Origin: Dactylis glomerata | Taxonomy: Eukaryota; Streptophyta; Magnoliopsida; Poales; Poaceae | DNA: 64,000 nucleotides | Direction of reading: 5' to 3' | Assembly (NCBI GenBank): GCA_007115705.1 | Contig: QXEO01000382.1 | Coordinates: forward strand, 7,593,318 to 7,657,317 | Shown: positions 45,901 through 57,286 of the stretch, piece by piece | Layout: every line of letters starts with the position of its first letter | How positions within the stretch are numbered: position 1 is the first letter of the stretch | Program-made: the position numbers and the translations under genes | The notes under the pieces: model-generated | Told to the model about the DNA's origin: nothing | Seen by the model: the letters and a program-made list of their open reading frames with translations, nothing else | The model's database searches: none

Positions 45901-46103
45901 TCGCACTGGTTGTCATTTCCCACACGCACAAAATCTCCTGTCTGCACAGACTCATAAGAACTGAACCAATCCTTGTTACAGTAAATATGAAACGAACATG
46001 CGGTATCAAGAATCCATTCATCATCACGTGAAACACATGCAGCAAAAACAGCTAAGCAATCACCATCAGAACTATCGCTACCAGCAACAACAGCAAGCCT
46101 CAC
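42938..46103 (-). pseudogene. pol: Broken Copia pol
   Basis: Three open pieces: 46103-45708 with the protease active site in WILDTACSFH; 45718-44318 with the integrase zinc region (HKRLGHMS..CEHC), catalytic HADVWGP, RTDNGMEF and NGVAERMNMT; and 44197-42938 with RT QLDVKTTFLHG, YVDD and RNase H DSDYAAD, STTEAEY and DSQSA. A frame change lies at about 45710, and an in-frame TAG at 44318-44320 separates integrase from RT. The element cannot make a single polyprotein and would need help in trans. Confidence 0.9.
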
Positions 46104-46950
46104 CTTTACCCGAGGCTACGGCAACCTTTCCATTACCATCATTATTTTTCAGTTGGTAAGTTCCGTTTCTTTTCTCCTTGTTCTGCAACTTCCAACAATC
46201 ATCAATATTGTGGCTAGGTTTCTTACAATACCTGCAGAACTTGTCACGTCCCTTGGACTTTGAGCGACCTCTGTCGGTCTTACTCTTATCTCTGTTGTTG
46301 TGGTGGTGGTAGTTATCTCGCTGCTCAGGCCTGCCTTGGACCTCTAACGCCTCCGCCTTGGAGGACGAACTTTCAGCCTGCACCATAGATTTCATCTTCT
46401 CCCTTTGATGGAGAGCCTCATAAACTTCGGTGAGGGTTAGTGTATCACGACTTATACATATGGTGTCACGGAAATTCGTAAAAGAACTAGGCAATGAGAC
46501 TAATAATAGAAGTGCTAGATCTTCATCCTCATATTTTACCTCCATGGACAGTAAGTCGGAAACGATCTCCCTGAAGATCGATAGGTGATTCATCACCGAC
46601 TGACCTTCCTGCAACTTGTGCTGGAACAACTTCATGTTCACTTGCAATCTACTGGTTAGATCCTTTGACATGCAGATCGATTCCAGTTTCAGCCATAGGG
46701 CCGCTGCAGATTTCTCTTGCAACACTTCCTGCAAAATATTATTGGATAGATGAAGTTGAATCAAAGACAAAGCCTTACGGTCTTTCCGCTTTTCTTCCTA
46801 TGTCCATGACGCAACCGGTTTCTTTCCGAAACCATCGAGCGCATCATCGAGATCTGAAGTTTGGGCGAGGATCGCCCTCATCTTCACTTGCCACAGGAAG
46901 AACCTTGTGGTGTAATCCAGCTGCGGCAGATCGAACTTCAAAGACGCCAT
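46078..46950 (-). pseudogene. gag: Broken Copia gag
   Basis: It starts MASLKFDLPQLDY at 46950 and is stopped by a TAG at 46798-46800, after about 50 codons. The same frame reopens and runs to 46078 with a UBN2-type gag domain and a CCHC knuckle CRYCKKPSHNIDDC. The open part overlaps the protease ORF (46103-45708) in another frame. Confidence 0.88.
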
Positions 46951-46992
46951 CTCGGAAACCCTAGATTAGAAACCTGGGGCTCTGATACCACT

Positions 46993-47300
46993 TGTTATAA
47001 AAGCGATAGGCAATAACGAAGAACGAAAAAAATCACAGCACGGAGACACAAGATTTTAACGTGGAAAACCCTCTCCAACAAAGAGAGGTAAAAACCACGG
47101 GCGCCAGCCAGTAAAACTTCATTATATCGGGTGTATGTTTACAAATGCCGTGGGCTATCTTATGATGCGATAAACCCTAGCCGGCGGCTTACAAGGAGTA
47201 TATATAGATGGTGGCAACGATCCATACCTCCGGCGACGGGCCTCGCTCCGCTCGTCAGAAGTTGGCCTCTACTTTATAGAATTTGGATCAGAATATAACA
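46993..47300 (-). repeat. Right (5') LTR of defective Copia
   Basis: 308 bp. It lies directly beside the Met-tRNA primer-binding site (46979-46990, two-base spacer). Confidence 0.92.
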
Positions 47301-48243
47301 AAGAAGAGGATTCAGCTTACGTGCTTGCATCAAGTCTACGTGAGCATGTTAAAATCAAGTAATCTTTGTTTCGATACCTTGCGACTCGCGTGAATCTGCC
47401 CAAGCAAAATTAGTTGCATGACTCGACAGAGCTCATGTCGGTGTACGCTTCCGTGGACTCGACTGATTAAATCGCTCAGCAGTTAAGGAAAGAAAAGAAC
47501 AAGGAGCTTAGATATATTATGCACATATATTACTGAAATATCCATACATCACAGGCAATGCCAATTTATCATCTCGGGGACTCATCGCTAGCGCTTCTCA
47601 ATGTCCTCTCCGTCGCAGCTGACTTGCTCCACTATGTCCGCGTCGACTACATCCGCATCGACTCCGCCGCGTACTGGTCCATGTGGACTGTGGCTTTTTA
47701 TGCTCGGGGGCTCGCCGTCGCGCACTTAGCATAGTTCGGGGGCTCGCCGTCGCCCACTCAACACCGCTCGGGGGCTCGACATCATCTTGTCTCTGTGTGG
47801 GGAAGCTCACACTCAAGACCTGCGATTTCATCGACATCAGCAACACATTTTCAAGCGATACGATGATCCCAACAAGCCTCGAGGGCTCGCCATCGCGCAC
47901 TTGCCGTCGTCGAGACTCCTTCTGCGTCGAGCTCGACTACGTCCATCATGCCGACCGCGCCACACTCGATAAAGCTAAGTTTTTCCTCTATCAAGAGTCG
48001 ATTAATATTTACTTTTGCCACATCCGACACTCGGGGGCTGCGCTATGCAAGCTAACTTTACAGGTCATCGACTATGCCGCAATGGCTATGCCTCCGCTGT
48101 GTCAACTCCGGTCCACCGCGTTGAGTACATCTCCGCCTATCATGGACTCGCTCAAACGCGACTACCTACGCTCGGGGGCTTCGTCTTAAAAATACTTCGA
48201 CCCACTCTCGGGGGCTTCGCCTTAAAGATATGCATTTACTCAC
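47301..48243 (+). mobile_element. Internal DNA of Tat-like element, right part
   Basis: Resumes the element cut at 42507. It contains repeated CTCGGGGGCT blocks (47705, 47738, 47769, 48031, 48170, 48208), which resemble reiterated polypurine-tract sequence. No open coding sequence. It ends abruptly at the next LTR, so the 3' LTR of this element is missing. Confidence 0.55.
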
Positions 48244-48579
48244 TGACGAGGGTTAACTCGACAAATGTCCTAGATGAAGGACTTAGGATCGGGGGAAGAT
48301 GGCGTCGGATGAACTCGAAGGTAAAGTTAATCAAAATAATTATGTATCAAAAGTAAACTTGGGTGTTCAACCTGGCTTGCTCTCAATCTGGCCTACACCG
48401 TCCCCTCCTAGCCCCTATATATAGGTGGCCAGGTCTCGAGGATCAGGTAGGGTCCGATATATATTACAATATCGACATACGGTAAGAACTCGTATCTCGA
48501 CTATCATTACAATTGGGCCTAGCTTAACGGGCCTCAGGGGGTACTCAACTAACGGGCTCTATTAGCTATACCCTTGTCA
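48244..48579 (-). repeat. LTR of a minus-strand Tat-like element
   Basis: 336 bp. On the minus strand it begins TGACAAGGG and ends CCCTCGTCA, similar to the ends of the LTR at 41430-41840. To its right the minus strand reads ..CTCAGGGGCTAC immediately before TGACAAGGG, a polypurine-tract form, making this the 3' LTR of an element extending rightwards. A TATATATAGGG-type box (48416-48424) is present. A solo LTR is less likely because the five bases on each side (ctcac, gtagc) do not match. Confidence 0.6.
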
Positions 48580-49635
48580 GTAGCCCCTGAGATTCTACCA
48601 GAATTGCAGATTCGGGTTGAATCTCTAATCTTTAAATCTTCGACTTGATCAATTCTTCGATTTCTTCATATCTTCAAATCTTCGACTTGGTCTTTCAACT
48701 TATTTTCATGATAATTTTTCGCAAGGGGTTTTGATGAACAAGCCTGACAACTCTGACGGATCAAGAGGTCAGTTAACTGCCGAAACAGATACTTGTCACT
48801 TACTTCAAATTCAATCCCCTTGGACTTGAATTCAGGATACCGGTCAAACCAACTCTTTTACCGCATTTAGGACTTACAAAGAATGAATCCCAGTGATTCT
48901 CAGGGTACCCAGTGCGTCCACCAGGATTTTCTTCGCGTCGTAGACACGGATACATACCAGCAGAGCGCACCCATGTGCGTATACCAGGCCACACAGGACG
49001 GGTCCCGGGGTCTTACCTTCGTGATAAATCACGGCATTCGAGTTTCGTTGCGATAACGCAACTCGAGAATCTCATGTTGCAGTCAAAGTTTGACTGAAAA
49101 TATTCGGGTTTATACAACCATGAAAACTCGCTCCCGATGGGAGTAACACTTCTCCACTTCACATGTTCCAATGCTTGCCAAGAAATATCGTCGGGTGCGC
49201 GCTCAGCGCTCCCGATGGGAGTAGCCCCCGAGGCTATAGTCGAAAAATACTTTTTCGAGTATAGGCTCAAATATAATGTAGTCCGTCATACTTCAACTCG
49301 AAATATTTTAATGATAACCTATCATCGAATACGCGTCCACCACTCCAGTTAGAAGTTGCATTCAACATTCTTGAAAGTAGTAGCCCCCAAGGCTATAATC
49401 GAAAGTCCTTCGTGTATAGTCTTGTCTATAGATTTTGCACTTGTCGGCGCCATCCTTCTTAGTTTTGACCTTTCTTATATCATCTTCTTTATGACATTAA
49501 TGAGTACGTCACTCTGTACGAGTGCGAACCGTTTTATGGGCAGCACTGTAATTTTCGCAATTTTTGACCGTTAGTGGGCTTGCCGTTTCTGCTCTTTGCG
49601 CCACGTCTCAGCCCACGATCTCTTCTCTGAGAAGG
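48580..49635 (-). mobile_element. 3' internal region of the Tat-like element
   Basis: Non-coding; GTAGCCCC(C/T)GAG-type blocks recur at 48580, 49210 and 49381, together with CTCCCGATGGGAGTA (49131 and 49206). It leads into the promoter of the antisense ORF. Confidence 0.5.
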
Positions 49636-49643
49636 TATATAAA
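49636..49643 (+). promoter_or_regulatory. TATA box of the antisense ORF
   Basis: TATATAAA lies 110 bases before the ATG at 49754, with a pyrimidine-rich leader between, as expected for a plant class II promoter on the plus strand. Confidence 0.6.
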
Positions 49644-49753
49644 GGGGGTAGTGGGGGATTTTACTGTTTACCAGCTCTTTCTCTCCGCCGCCTCCATTGC
49701 CGATCTCTTCTTCCTCCTCCACTCGTGCATAGCCCCCGAGCACGTCGCGTTAG

Positions 49754-52189
49754 ATGCGCGTGAAGCACCTAGCCACCAAGAACAGCATGGCCAAGACATC
49801 TTCTGCCACCAGCTGGGTGCGCTCTGCCATCACGAAGAAGGAGTTGGAGAAGGCCAGGACGGACGGCCTCATCTCCAGCTCTGATTCAATCAAGTTCCCC
49901 AGTACTGAGCGGATCCCGCAGCCCCCGAGCGGCTTTCGGGTAATGTTCCTTGCTTTCCTTCTCCGCGGCTTTTCTCTCCCTGCCCACAAGTTTCTTCGTG
50001 GGCTTCTCTTTGTTTACGGTGTGCAGCTTCACCAGCTCACACCTAACTCCATCCTTCACATTGCCTGTTTCGTGATTCTCTGTGAGTCATTCTTGGGCAT
50101 TGAGCCCCACTTTCTTCTCTGGAGGTCGATTTTTCGGCTTCGCCCCAATGTTGCTCTGTCCAGAAAACCTGAATTGGGCGGAGCCGTAATCTCTGTGCGC
50201 CCTGAGGCGCAGTACCTCGAATTTTCTTTTGCCGCGTCTGTCCAGGGGTGGAGAACCAAATGGTTCTACATCCAAGATCGCAAAGCTTCTCCTGAAGACC
50301 AATATGGTCTAGCCCCTTTCGATGCCTCCAAGGAAGTGAAGAAATTGGCGTCGTGGGATGCGCTTCCCTCAGATGCGGAAATAGAACAAGTTCTTCCTCT
50401 TCTATCTCGCATTCAAGCTCTGAAAGGAGGCAAAGGAGGCGCTTTGTCGGGTATTCAACTCATGGCGTTCTTTGTACAACATCGAGTTCAACCCCTGCAG
50501 CACCGCCTAACCAAGCTTTGGAGCTATTCTTGCTTGGAGGATCCTGCTCGCGTCTCTGAAGATTTGATAGAGAAAAAAGATGTCGACAAGCGAGTCAGGA
50601 GCCTCACCAAGCTCACTAAGGAACATGCGGTTGCTGATTTGACCGCTGATTACTTCGACTCCGTGCACCCTCTACCTGAGGTATGTATCTGCTTGCTTTT
50701 TGTTCACTTATTGTCGAATTTTGTTTACTTCGATTTGCATTTTTCTTTGCCTTTGTACTCTGCTGACTTGTTTATGCGCAGGGGCACCAATTCCTTGTTT
50801 CACGCCCTCCTCTTCCAGAGGAAGGGCCTCTTCCGGCTGATCTGGCCTCTTCTGTATCTGAAGCCCCCGAGGCGGAAGAAAATCAGGACAGAGATGATGC
50901 CGAAGAATCAGAAGAAGACACTAGTTCATCGACATTGTCTCCTCCTGTGCTCGCTGAAGATACTGGTGTCGACAAGAAGAGGAAGCGTGTCGACGAATTT
51001 GCTTCTTCGAGTTCTGCAGCGGCTGATAAGGTCTCTGTTCTTGCAGGAGATATGGAATACTTCGACCTCCTGGCATCGTAAGTGCTTTATTCGAGTGCTT
51101 CAATTGCACAGCTCTTGCCTTGTTTCTGTCGTGTTATACATAACTTGTTTTCTTTTTGTAGAGATGACGAGGATCCTCCAAAAGATGCTACAGCTGCTCC
51201 TTCGACTTCACCTGCGACTGCTGATGAGCCTGCCGAGCAAGAAATTGCGCCGAGGGTTACCAGGGCTTCTGTCAAGAAGATTCCTGTGACTTGAAACCTC
51301 AAACGCTCGAAGAAGTCAAAAGAAACTGACGTTTCTCTTGAGGCTCATGCATCGATGATTTCTCCTGCTGATGTAAGTAACTTCTGTTGACTTGCTCTCT
51401 TTGTATTCTCTTATGTTCTTACATGCCCTTTTTCCCAGGGATTATTGAAGAGATTCGTCGCCTTGGGCACTGAATGTGCTGAGTACCTAAAGGTTGCGAA
51501 AGCTTCCGAAGGTATACTTGACATCCAGTCATTACTTTTCTTCTATGCTTATCCTTTGTTGTTTACCTGACATCCTTTCTTCTTCTTCTGTAGCTGCTCT
51601 AGCAACAGCCAACGTTCGAATTGCGTCGCTGGAAGCCGAGCTTAGTGCTTCACAAAAGGCTTACGATGTTGCGGCTGCTGCTAAAGCAAGCGCTGAGAAG
51701 TCGCAGAAATCTGCGCTTGGTAAGGCGAAGAAAGCCGAAAACGCTTTAGCCCATGCCAACAAGGAGCATGCTCAGCGAGAGCAAGCCGTGGCAGAGCGTC
51801 TTCGCACAATGTCTGCTGCTGCTGAAGGTAAAGACTTCGCCTTGTCTTCTATTTCCACTCATGTTGCATTGTTTGTACTTGCTGACGCTTTTCTTTCCTT
51901 TTCTCCTCTGTCTTCTTTTGTTGTGCAGGATTTACCGGGGTATCCTCGTCGTCCTTGCAACCGGGCGATGATCATCTGATGACCGCGGTTAACCTACTCG
52001 AGGCAAACTGGATATCTATCCAGGAGACTTTTGAGTTGGTTAGCCGCGTTCTGTCACGGCTGTTCGTCGGGTTGTGGCCGAAGAAAAAGGCAGAGGTTCC
52101 GAAGGACAACTTGGAGAAACTTGCCAAGGCCTTTGATACGACTGAAGACCCCACCCTCCAGCTAAAAGGGCTTTCTCTGAAGCGTGGTG
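49754..52189 (+). pseudogene. Intron-containing 'putative gypsy-type transposon' ORF
   Basis: Six exons can be read in phase: 49754-50680, 50782-51077, 51162-51372, 51439-51511, 51594-51827 and 51929-52189, all with GT-AG introns of 66-104 bp. Exon 1 (309 codons) carries the domain of the plant Transposase_28 type (TPNSILHIACFVILCESFLG, PHFLLW, and WRTKWFYIQD are characteristic). Exon 2 is acidic and Ser-rich with a KKRKR nuclear-type signal; exons 4-6 form an Ala/Glu/Lys coiled coil. A TGA at 51292-51294 in exon 3 interrupts the frame, which otherwise stays open, and the Gypsy insertion at 52190 removes the 3' end. It runs antisense to the LTR at 48244-48579. Similar antisense ORFs are known between pol and the 3' LTR of Tat/Grande-like elements. 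Function unknown. A later start at 49787 is possible. Confidence 0.75.
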
Positions 52190-53726
52190 TGATGTCTACG
52201 CACTTCTATTCTTGTAGACACTTGTTGGGCCTCCAAGTGCAGAGGTTTGTAGAACAGCAGCAAGTTTCCCTTAAGTGGATCACCCAAGGTTTATCGAACT
52301 CAGGGAGGTTAGAGGTCAAAGCTATCCCTCTCAAGCAACCCTGCAATTACGATACAGAAAGTCTCTTGTGTCCCCAACACACCCAATACACTTGTCAGAT
52401 GTATAGGTGCACTAGTTTGGCGAAGAGATAGTGAAATACAAGTGGTATAGATGATTATAAGTAGCAAACGTGATGTGAAATAAATATCGCTGCGAGCAAA
52501 CAAGTAACAAAATAGCAAGTAAACGGTGTGCAATGCTTGGAAACAAGGCCTAGGGATCATACTTTCACTAGTGGACACACTCCCAACAATATAACATGAC
52601 TGAACAAATAACTTCTCTTTGCTAAGGTACTCTGAATTACTCTCCTATTGAATAACACTAATCATTGTGTAGTGGCTACAGAAGCACCCCTTAAAGTTCA
52701 TCAAGTACTTGACAAACACCACTCATAGAGATATCCAAATCAGATCACAATTCAAGATAGAAATCATTGCAACTTAAACCAAGTACTAACACGGTGCACA
52801 CACTGTCAACATTACACCATGAAAGGAGGAATAGATCACTCAAACTATCATAGCAATAATTATTCTCATAATCCACAAGAGATCACAATCATAGCCTAAA
52901 CCAAGTACCACCATGATGCACGCACTGTCACCGTTACACCATAGCAGGAGGAATAGATTACTTTAATAACATTGCTAGAGTACACAAAATATCTGAATAA
53001 TAACATGTACTTGTTCAACATGATACAAAGCTCACGATCACATAAAGATCACATCATGGGAGAGAGAGGTGAACCACATAGCTACCGGTAGAGCCCTCAG
53101 CCCCAGGGATGAACTACTCCCTCCTCATCATAGGAGACAGCAAGGTTGATGGAGATGGCGGTGAGGTCGATGGAGACGGCGGAGACGGCGATGGAGACCG
53201 ATGGAGATGGCTCCGGGGGCACTTCCCCGTCCCGGCAGGGTGCCGGAACAGAGACTTCTGTCCCCCGAAATTCGTCGATGGCGGCGGCGGAGCTGCGGAA
53301 CTGTTTCTGGAAAATTGCCGACTCCCCTAGGGTTTTCCGTCCCGAGGCTTCTTATAGGCGAAGGGGCGATGTCAGAGGAGGGCCAGGGCCTCCTCACACA
53401 TGGCTGGCGCGGCCAGGGGCCTGGCCGCGCCACCTGTGTGTGTGGGGGCCCTGTGGCCCACCTCCTACTCCTCTTCGGATCTCTGGAAGCTTCCGGGTAA
53501 AATAAGACTTCAGGAACTTGTTTCGTCCAATTCCGAGAATATTTCCTGTGTATCACTTCTGAAACACAAAAACAGCAGAAAACAGGAAACTGGCACTGTG
53601 GCACTTGTTAATAGGTTAGTTCCGGAAAATGCATAAAAGTGCCACTAAGTGTAACGAAACAATAGGCAAATGGTGTAAAAACAAGCATGGAGCATCAAAA
53701 ATTATAGATACGTTTGAGACGTATCA
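52190..53726 (-). repeat. First LTR of the Gypsy tandem
   Basis: 1537 bp. I counted about four substitutions relative to 58943-60479 (for example T/C at 52417 and C/A at 53221 of this copy), under 0.3%. Small GC-rich ORFs around 53110-53640 recur in both LTRs and are not genes. Confidence 0.93.
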
Positions 53727-53742
53727 AGCATCCCCAAGCTTA
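53727..53742 (-). other. Gypsy polypurine tract
   Basis: The minus strand reads TAAGCTTGGGGATGCT directly before TGATACGTC of the LTR; the same arrangement recurs at 60480-60495. Confidence 0.8.
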
Positions 53743-56311
53743 ACTCCTGCTCGTCCTCGAGTAGGTAAGTGATAACAAAAGAATAATTTTTGAGGTGACA
53801 TGCACCTACACAATCTTGATCATATATGTAAGCATTTGTGAGCTGGGATCATAAGAACTTAAAACATGGGCATGAAAGATATAATCTTGACAATAAGAAC
53901 TTAGCAACCATGTTGTAAACATGCAAATGAACACAAACAAAAGATCATGAAAATGAAACAATGAAAGTCAAACGTGTGTTCAAATCATAAGGAAAAACAT
54001 ACAAATGGTTTTCAGCTTGTCCTTCAAAGAGAGCAAAACATAAATGCATAGGACACCTTCAAGTTTAAGAGGGCGACTAGATACAAATAATTTAAGAACA
54101 AGTGAAACCAATCATCATGAGTCAATCAATGAACTTTGGGACAATGCATATCACACTAAGAATGACAACTATGCTCTCTTAATGGTGCATAAAGAAAGAA
54201 GGTGGTGACTCAACATAAAAGTAAAAGAAAGGCCCTTCGCAGAGGGAAGCAGTGATTAAACATGTGCTAGAGCTTTTCATTTGTAAAACAGAGAGATAAA
54301 ACTTGATTTTGAGAGGTGGTTGTCTTTGTCAACGACTGGCAATGGGGTTCTTACTATCTTCCATACAAAAATGAAGCAAGTTTTTGAGAGAGAGATTGGC
54401 ACTTTTGTGCTCTTTTTATAAAACTTGGCACTCCTCCCCACCTTTTCCTTTCACATACCATGGCTAACCGATTCCATCGGGTGCCCACCAACATTCACAT
54501 TCTTTGGAGGAGTGCCTTTTTTCTTTTTTTTCTATTTTTTCTTTTCTTTTTGGAATAAACAATATGGAAGATAGCAAATCCGACCACTACGTCCCCATGA
54601 GCTGAAAACAGTGTCACAAAACGAGAAGTGTTTTGAAGGTTTTTGAAAGGTAGCACACGAAAATTTTACTTTGGAATGGCTTATAAATACCATGCATAGG
54701 AGTTTATAGTGGACACAATGGAAAACTTTGGCTTTTAGGAGTTGGATGCACGAGTAGAGCTCATACTCAGTACAAGGCGAGGGCTAGCAAAAGACTGGGA
54801 GCGACCAACTAAGAGAGCAATAATGGCCATAATCATGCAAAGCGACAAAGCGACATTAAAAGAAGCATAAGATGGCATCAAAAGTCAAAAACTAAATGAT
54901 CATGAAGGCTATTGGCGACTTTGTAAGAGTCTAACATATGTGAGCATGCGCCAAGTCAACCCAAATAAAGCATCAAGGAGAAAACCAAAATAATGCTTCC
55001 ATACAATAAAAACAACACATGATTTTTTCAAAGGCTCATTAAGCAATCTCAGTTATTTGAAACAAGTCATGCTACAGCAAAACCACTAAGCATACTATCA
55101 AAAAGACATCAAGCATGACATGAAAAAGCCTAAGCCGCAGTCTACACAAGCTCCTTCTTGTACCACTATTTTGCACAAAGCTTTTTCTCTTTTCCAACAC
55201 CATTTGAAATTTTTATAAACACCTCTTTTGATGAAAACCAATAAAGATCAGAGGCAAAAATACACCTTGATGAAAAGATATGACAAGATCTGAACGCATA
55301 TCAAGGCAAAAACGAAAACCAAAAGCAGTAGCGGAAAAAGTAGAACACTCGTTGAAACGATAGGAGTGAAAACGAGAGTGTTCTTGGCAATGAAAAATGA
55401 GTTCATCTCCTCCAAAAGAAACATGATGTGATCTAACCATTTATTGCAGCAAACAAAACTAAACCAACTAAGAAAACTAAAACAACTGACGCTCCAAGAA
55501 AAACACATAGTGCATGAAGCAATAAAAATATAGTGTTTTGAAAGGTGACCTAATTTTTGCCGATGAAGAAGGGGTGCCTCGGGGGCATCCCCAAGCTTTG
55601 ACGCTTGTACTTCTTGGATATTTCTTGGGGTGCTGGGCATCCCCAAGCTTGAGCTTTTTTCCATTCTTCAACTCATCTCATCATTCTCCAATCCCTACAC
55701 TTGAAAACTTCCTTCATACAAAACTAAACACAATTCTATTAGCAACATTAGTGTAAGCATAAAATATATTAAACCTCTTTTAGCTTCAGGTTTCAACTCA
55801 AAACCACCACATATATAGCAAATACTACTGTATCAACTCCCCAAAAAGTTCCATGATCAAAAGAACTCAAAAGAAAGCGATAAAGTGGCAAACACAAATA
55901 TTGGCAGAAATCTGTCAAAACTGAACAGCTGACAAAGGTCGAATTTTTGAGGGATTTTCTGTTGCTCAAATCAAAACGTGTTCAACTAAGAAAAGTTTGG
56001 ATATAACCTAGGGCATATGCACAAGAAATCGCAGGTCCAAAATATAAACAGAGAATTTTCACGAATTTTTACGGTGTAGCACCGAAAACAGTTTCAGGAC
56101 AACAACATCCCCAAATCTTTACCTCACTCAAATTAGAGGCTTCTCTTGGCACAAAAACGAAATAAACAAGATAAGGAGCGGTCATTACAGTAGTAATGAC
56201 TTCCAAGACTCAAATAAAAGAAAAAGTACTGAAAGTAAAAACATTGGGTTATCTCCCAAGAGTGCTTTTCTTTAACGCCTTTGAGCTAGGCGCAGTAATT
56301 TGCAAAGATGC
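53743..56311 (-). other. Non-coding 3' internal region of the Gypsy unit
   Basis: About 2.5 kb, AT-rich, with only short ORFs; the pol region expected here in an autonomous element is absent. A CATCCCCAAGCTT phrase, like the polypurine tract in complement, occurs again at 55587-55597 and 55638-55650. Confidence 0.7.
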
Positions 56312-57100
56312 TCATGTGGGCGCCATATAGGAGCTTGAGGCAAAGGTGCCATATAGGAACTTAAAGCAAAAGAGAGCATCAAAAAGCAAATGTGGAACAC
56401 ATTTAAATCTAAACCACTTCCTATGAAAAATAGTCTTGTAAAGAGACAAGTCATGAAAGCGCAAGGCAAAAAGCATAGGAAGGCAAAACAAGTACAACTT
56501 CAAGAATTGCAACATAAAGAGGGGAAACTTAATATTGTTGAGGTCCATCAAACCATGTTTCCCTCTCTCATAATAACTTTCAGTAGCATCATGAATAGAA
56601 CTAACAATATAACTATCACATAAAACATCCCTATCATGAGCCACATGCATAAAAGGATTAATACTCCCCACATGAACAATTGTAGTAGGAGCAGATTCAA
56701 CAAAATAATTATTCTCATCACCATAATCATCAAAAACAGGAGGCATATTGTAATCATAACTATTTTTCTCCTCAAAAGTAGGTGAATTGAAAACATTATA
56801 ATCATCATCATAAACTAGAGGCTTAGTATCATCGCAAGATAGAGAACTACTATGTCGCATAGCATATTCATCAAACATATCATCATAAGAAGGAACATGG
56901 ATAGCACTAATGGTACAACAATTATTAGAATTGGTACCAAAAAGATTTTCAATATCAAAAGTAGAGTGCTTTTCCCAATCATGATCACTAACATAAGTAA
57001 TAGGCATAGGAACATCATCCCAATCAGAATTATCATAATCTATAGCAGGATCATAACGCTTAGGGGAAGATACCGTGTCCTCTCGCCTCTTACTCCTCTT

Positions 57101-57133
<33 letters not shown>

Positions 57134-57286
57134 CTCTCCTTTAGGAGGGAGAGACTTGAAGGGCATCTTCTCCACATAATCTGGTTTGCTGACAGGAACA
57201 ACAGAAGAAACTTTGGAGGATTCCTCCTCTCTATTAATAAGATAAAAACATCTATCAGTCCTGTCATAGCTTGGCAAAAATATCAA
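56312..57286 (-). CDS. Gag-downstream ORF of the Gypsy unit
   Basis: 324 codons, overlapping the end of gag by 23 bases in another frame. A lysine run of eleven residues (about 55-65), encoded by a CTT/AAG microsatellite at 57097-57130, is followed by Arg-rich then Asp/Tyr/Asn-rich sequence (for example DYDNSDWDDVPMP) and a hydrophobic C-terminal stretch. No catalytic motif. It is probably the C-terminal continuation of Gag before a lost protease, reached by a frameshift or split by an indel. Confidence 0.55.

Larger units (their letters stand above)
42507..47300 (-). mobile_element. Defective Copia retrotransposon (Tork-like)
   Basis: A 4794-bp element with target duplication AAGAA (42502-42506, 47301-47305), LTRs of 309 and 308 bp (TGTTATAAAAGCG..GAATATAACA), a Met-tRNA PBS at 46979-46990 and a purine tract (AAGGTGGAGTT, minus) beside the left LTR. 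The LTRs differ at about 11 sites plus one A-run indel (roughly 3.6%), so it is clearly older than the Sirevirus. Gag and pol carry stops and frameshifts. Confidence 0.93.

Noticed and set aside
48244..48579. Solo LTR
   Set aside because: No matching 5-bp flanks, and a polypurine-tract-like sequence adjoins its right side; an element end is more likely, though not proven.
49754..51289. Intronless 511-codon protein
   Set aside because: Reading through the first intron at 50681 gives hydrophobic intron translation; splicing at consensus sites restores the family's downstream sequence in phase.
53109..53640. Cluster of 73-158 codon ORFs repeated at 59862-60389
   Set aside because: These are in the Gypsy LTR; the GC-rich stretch gives open frames on both strands.
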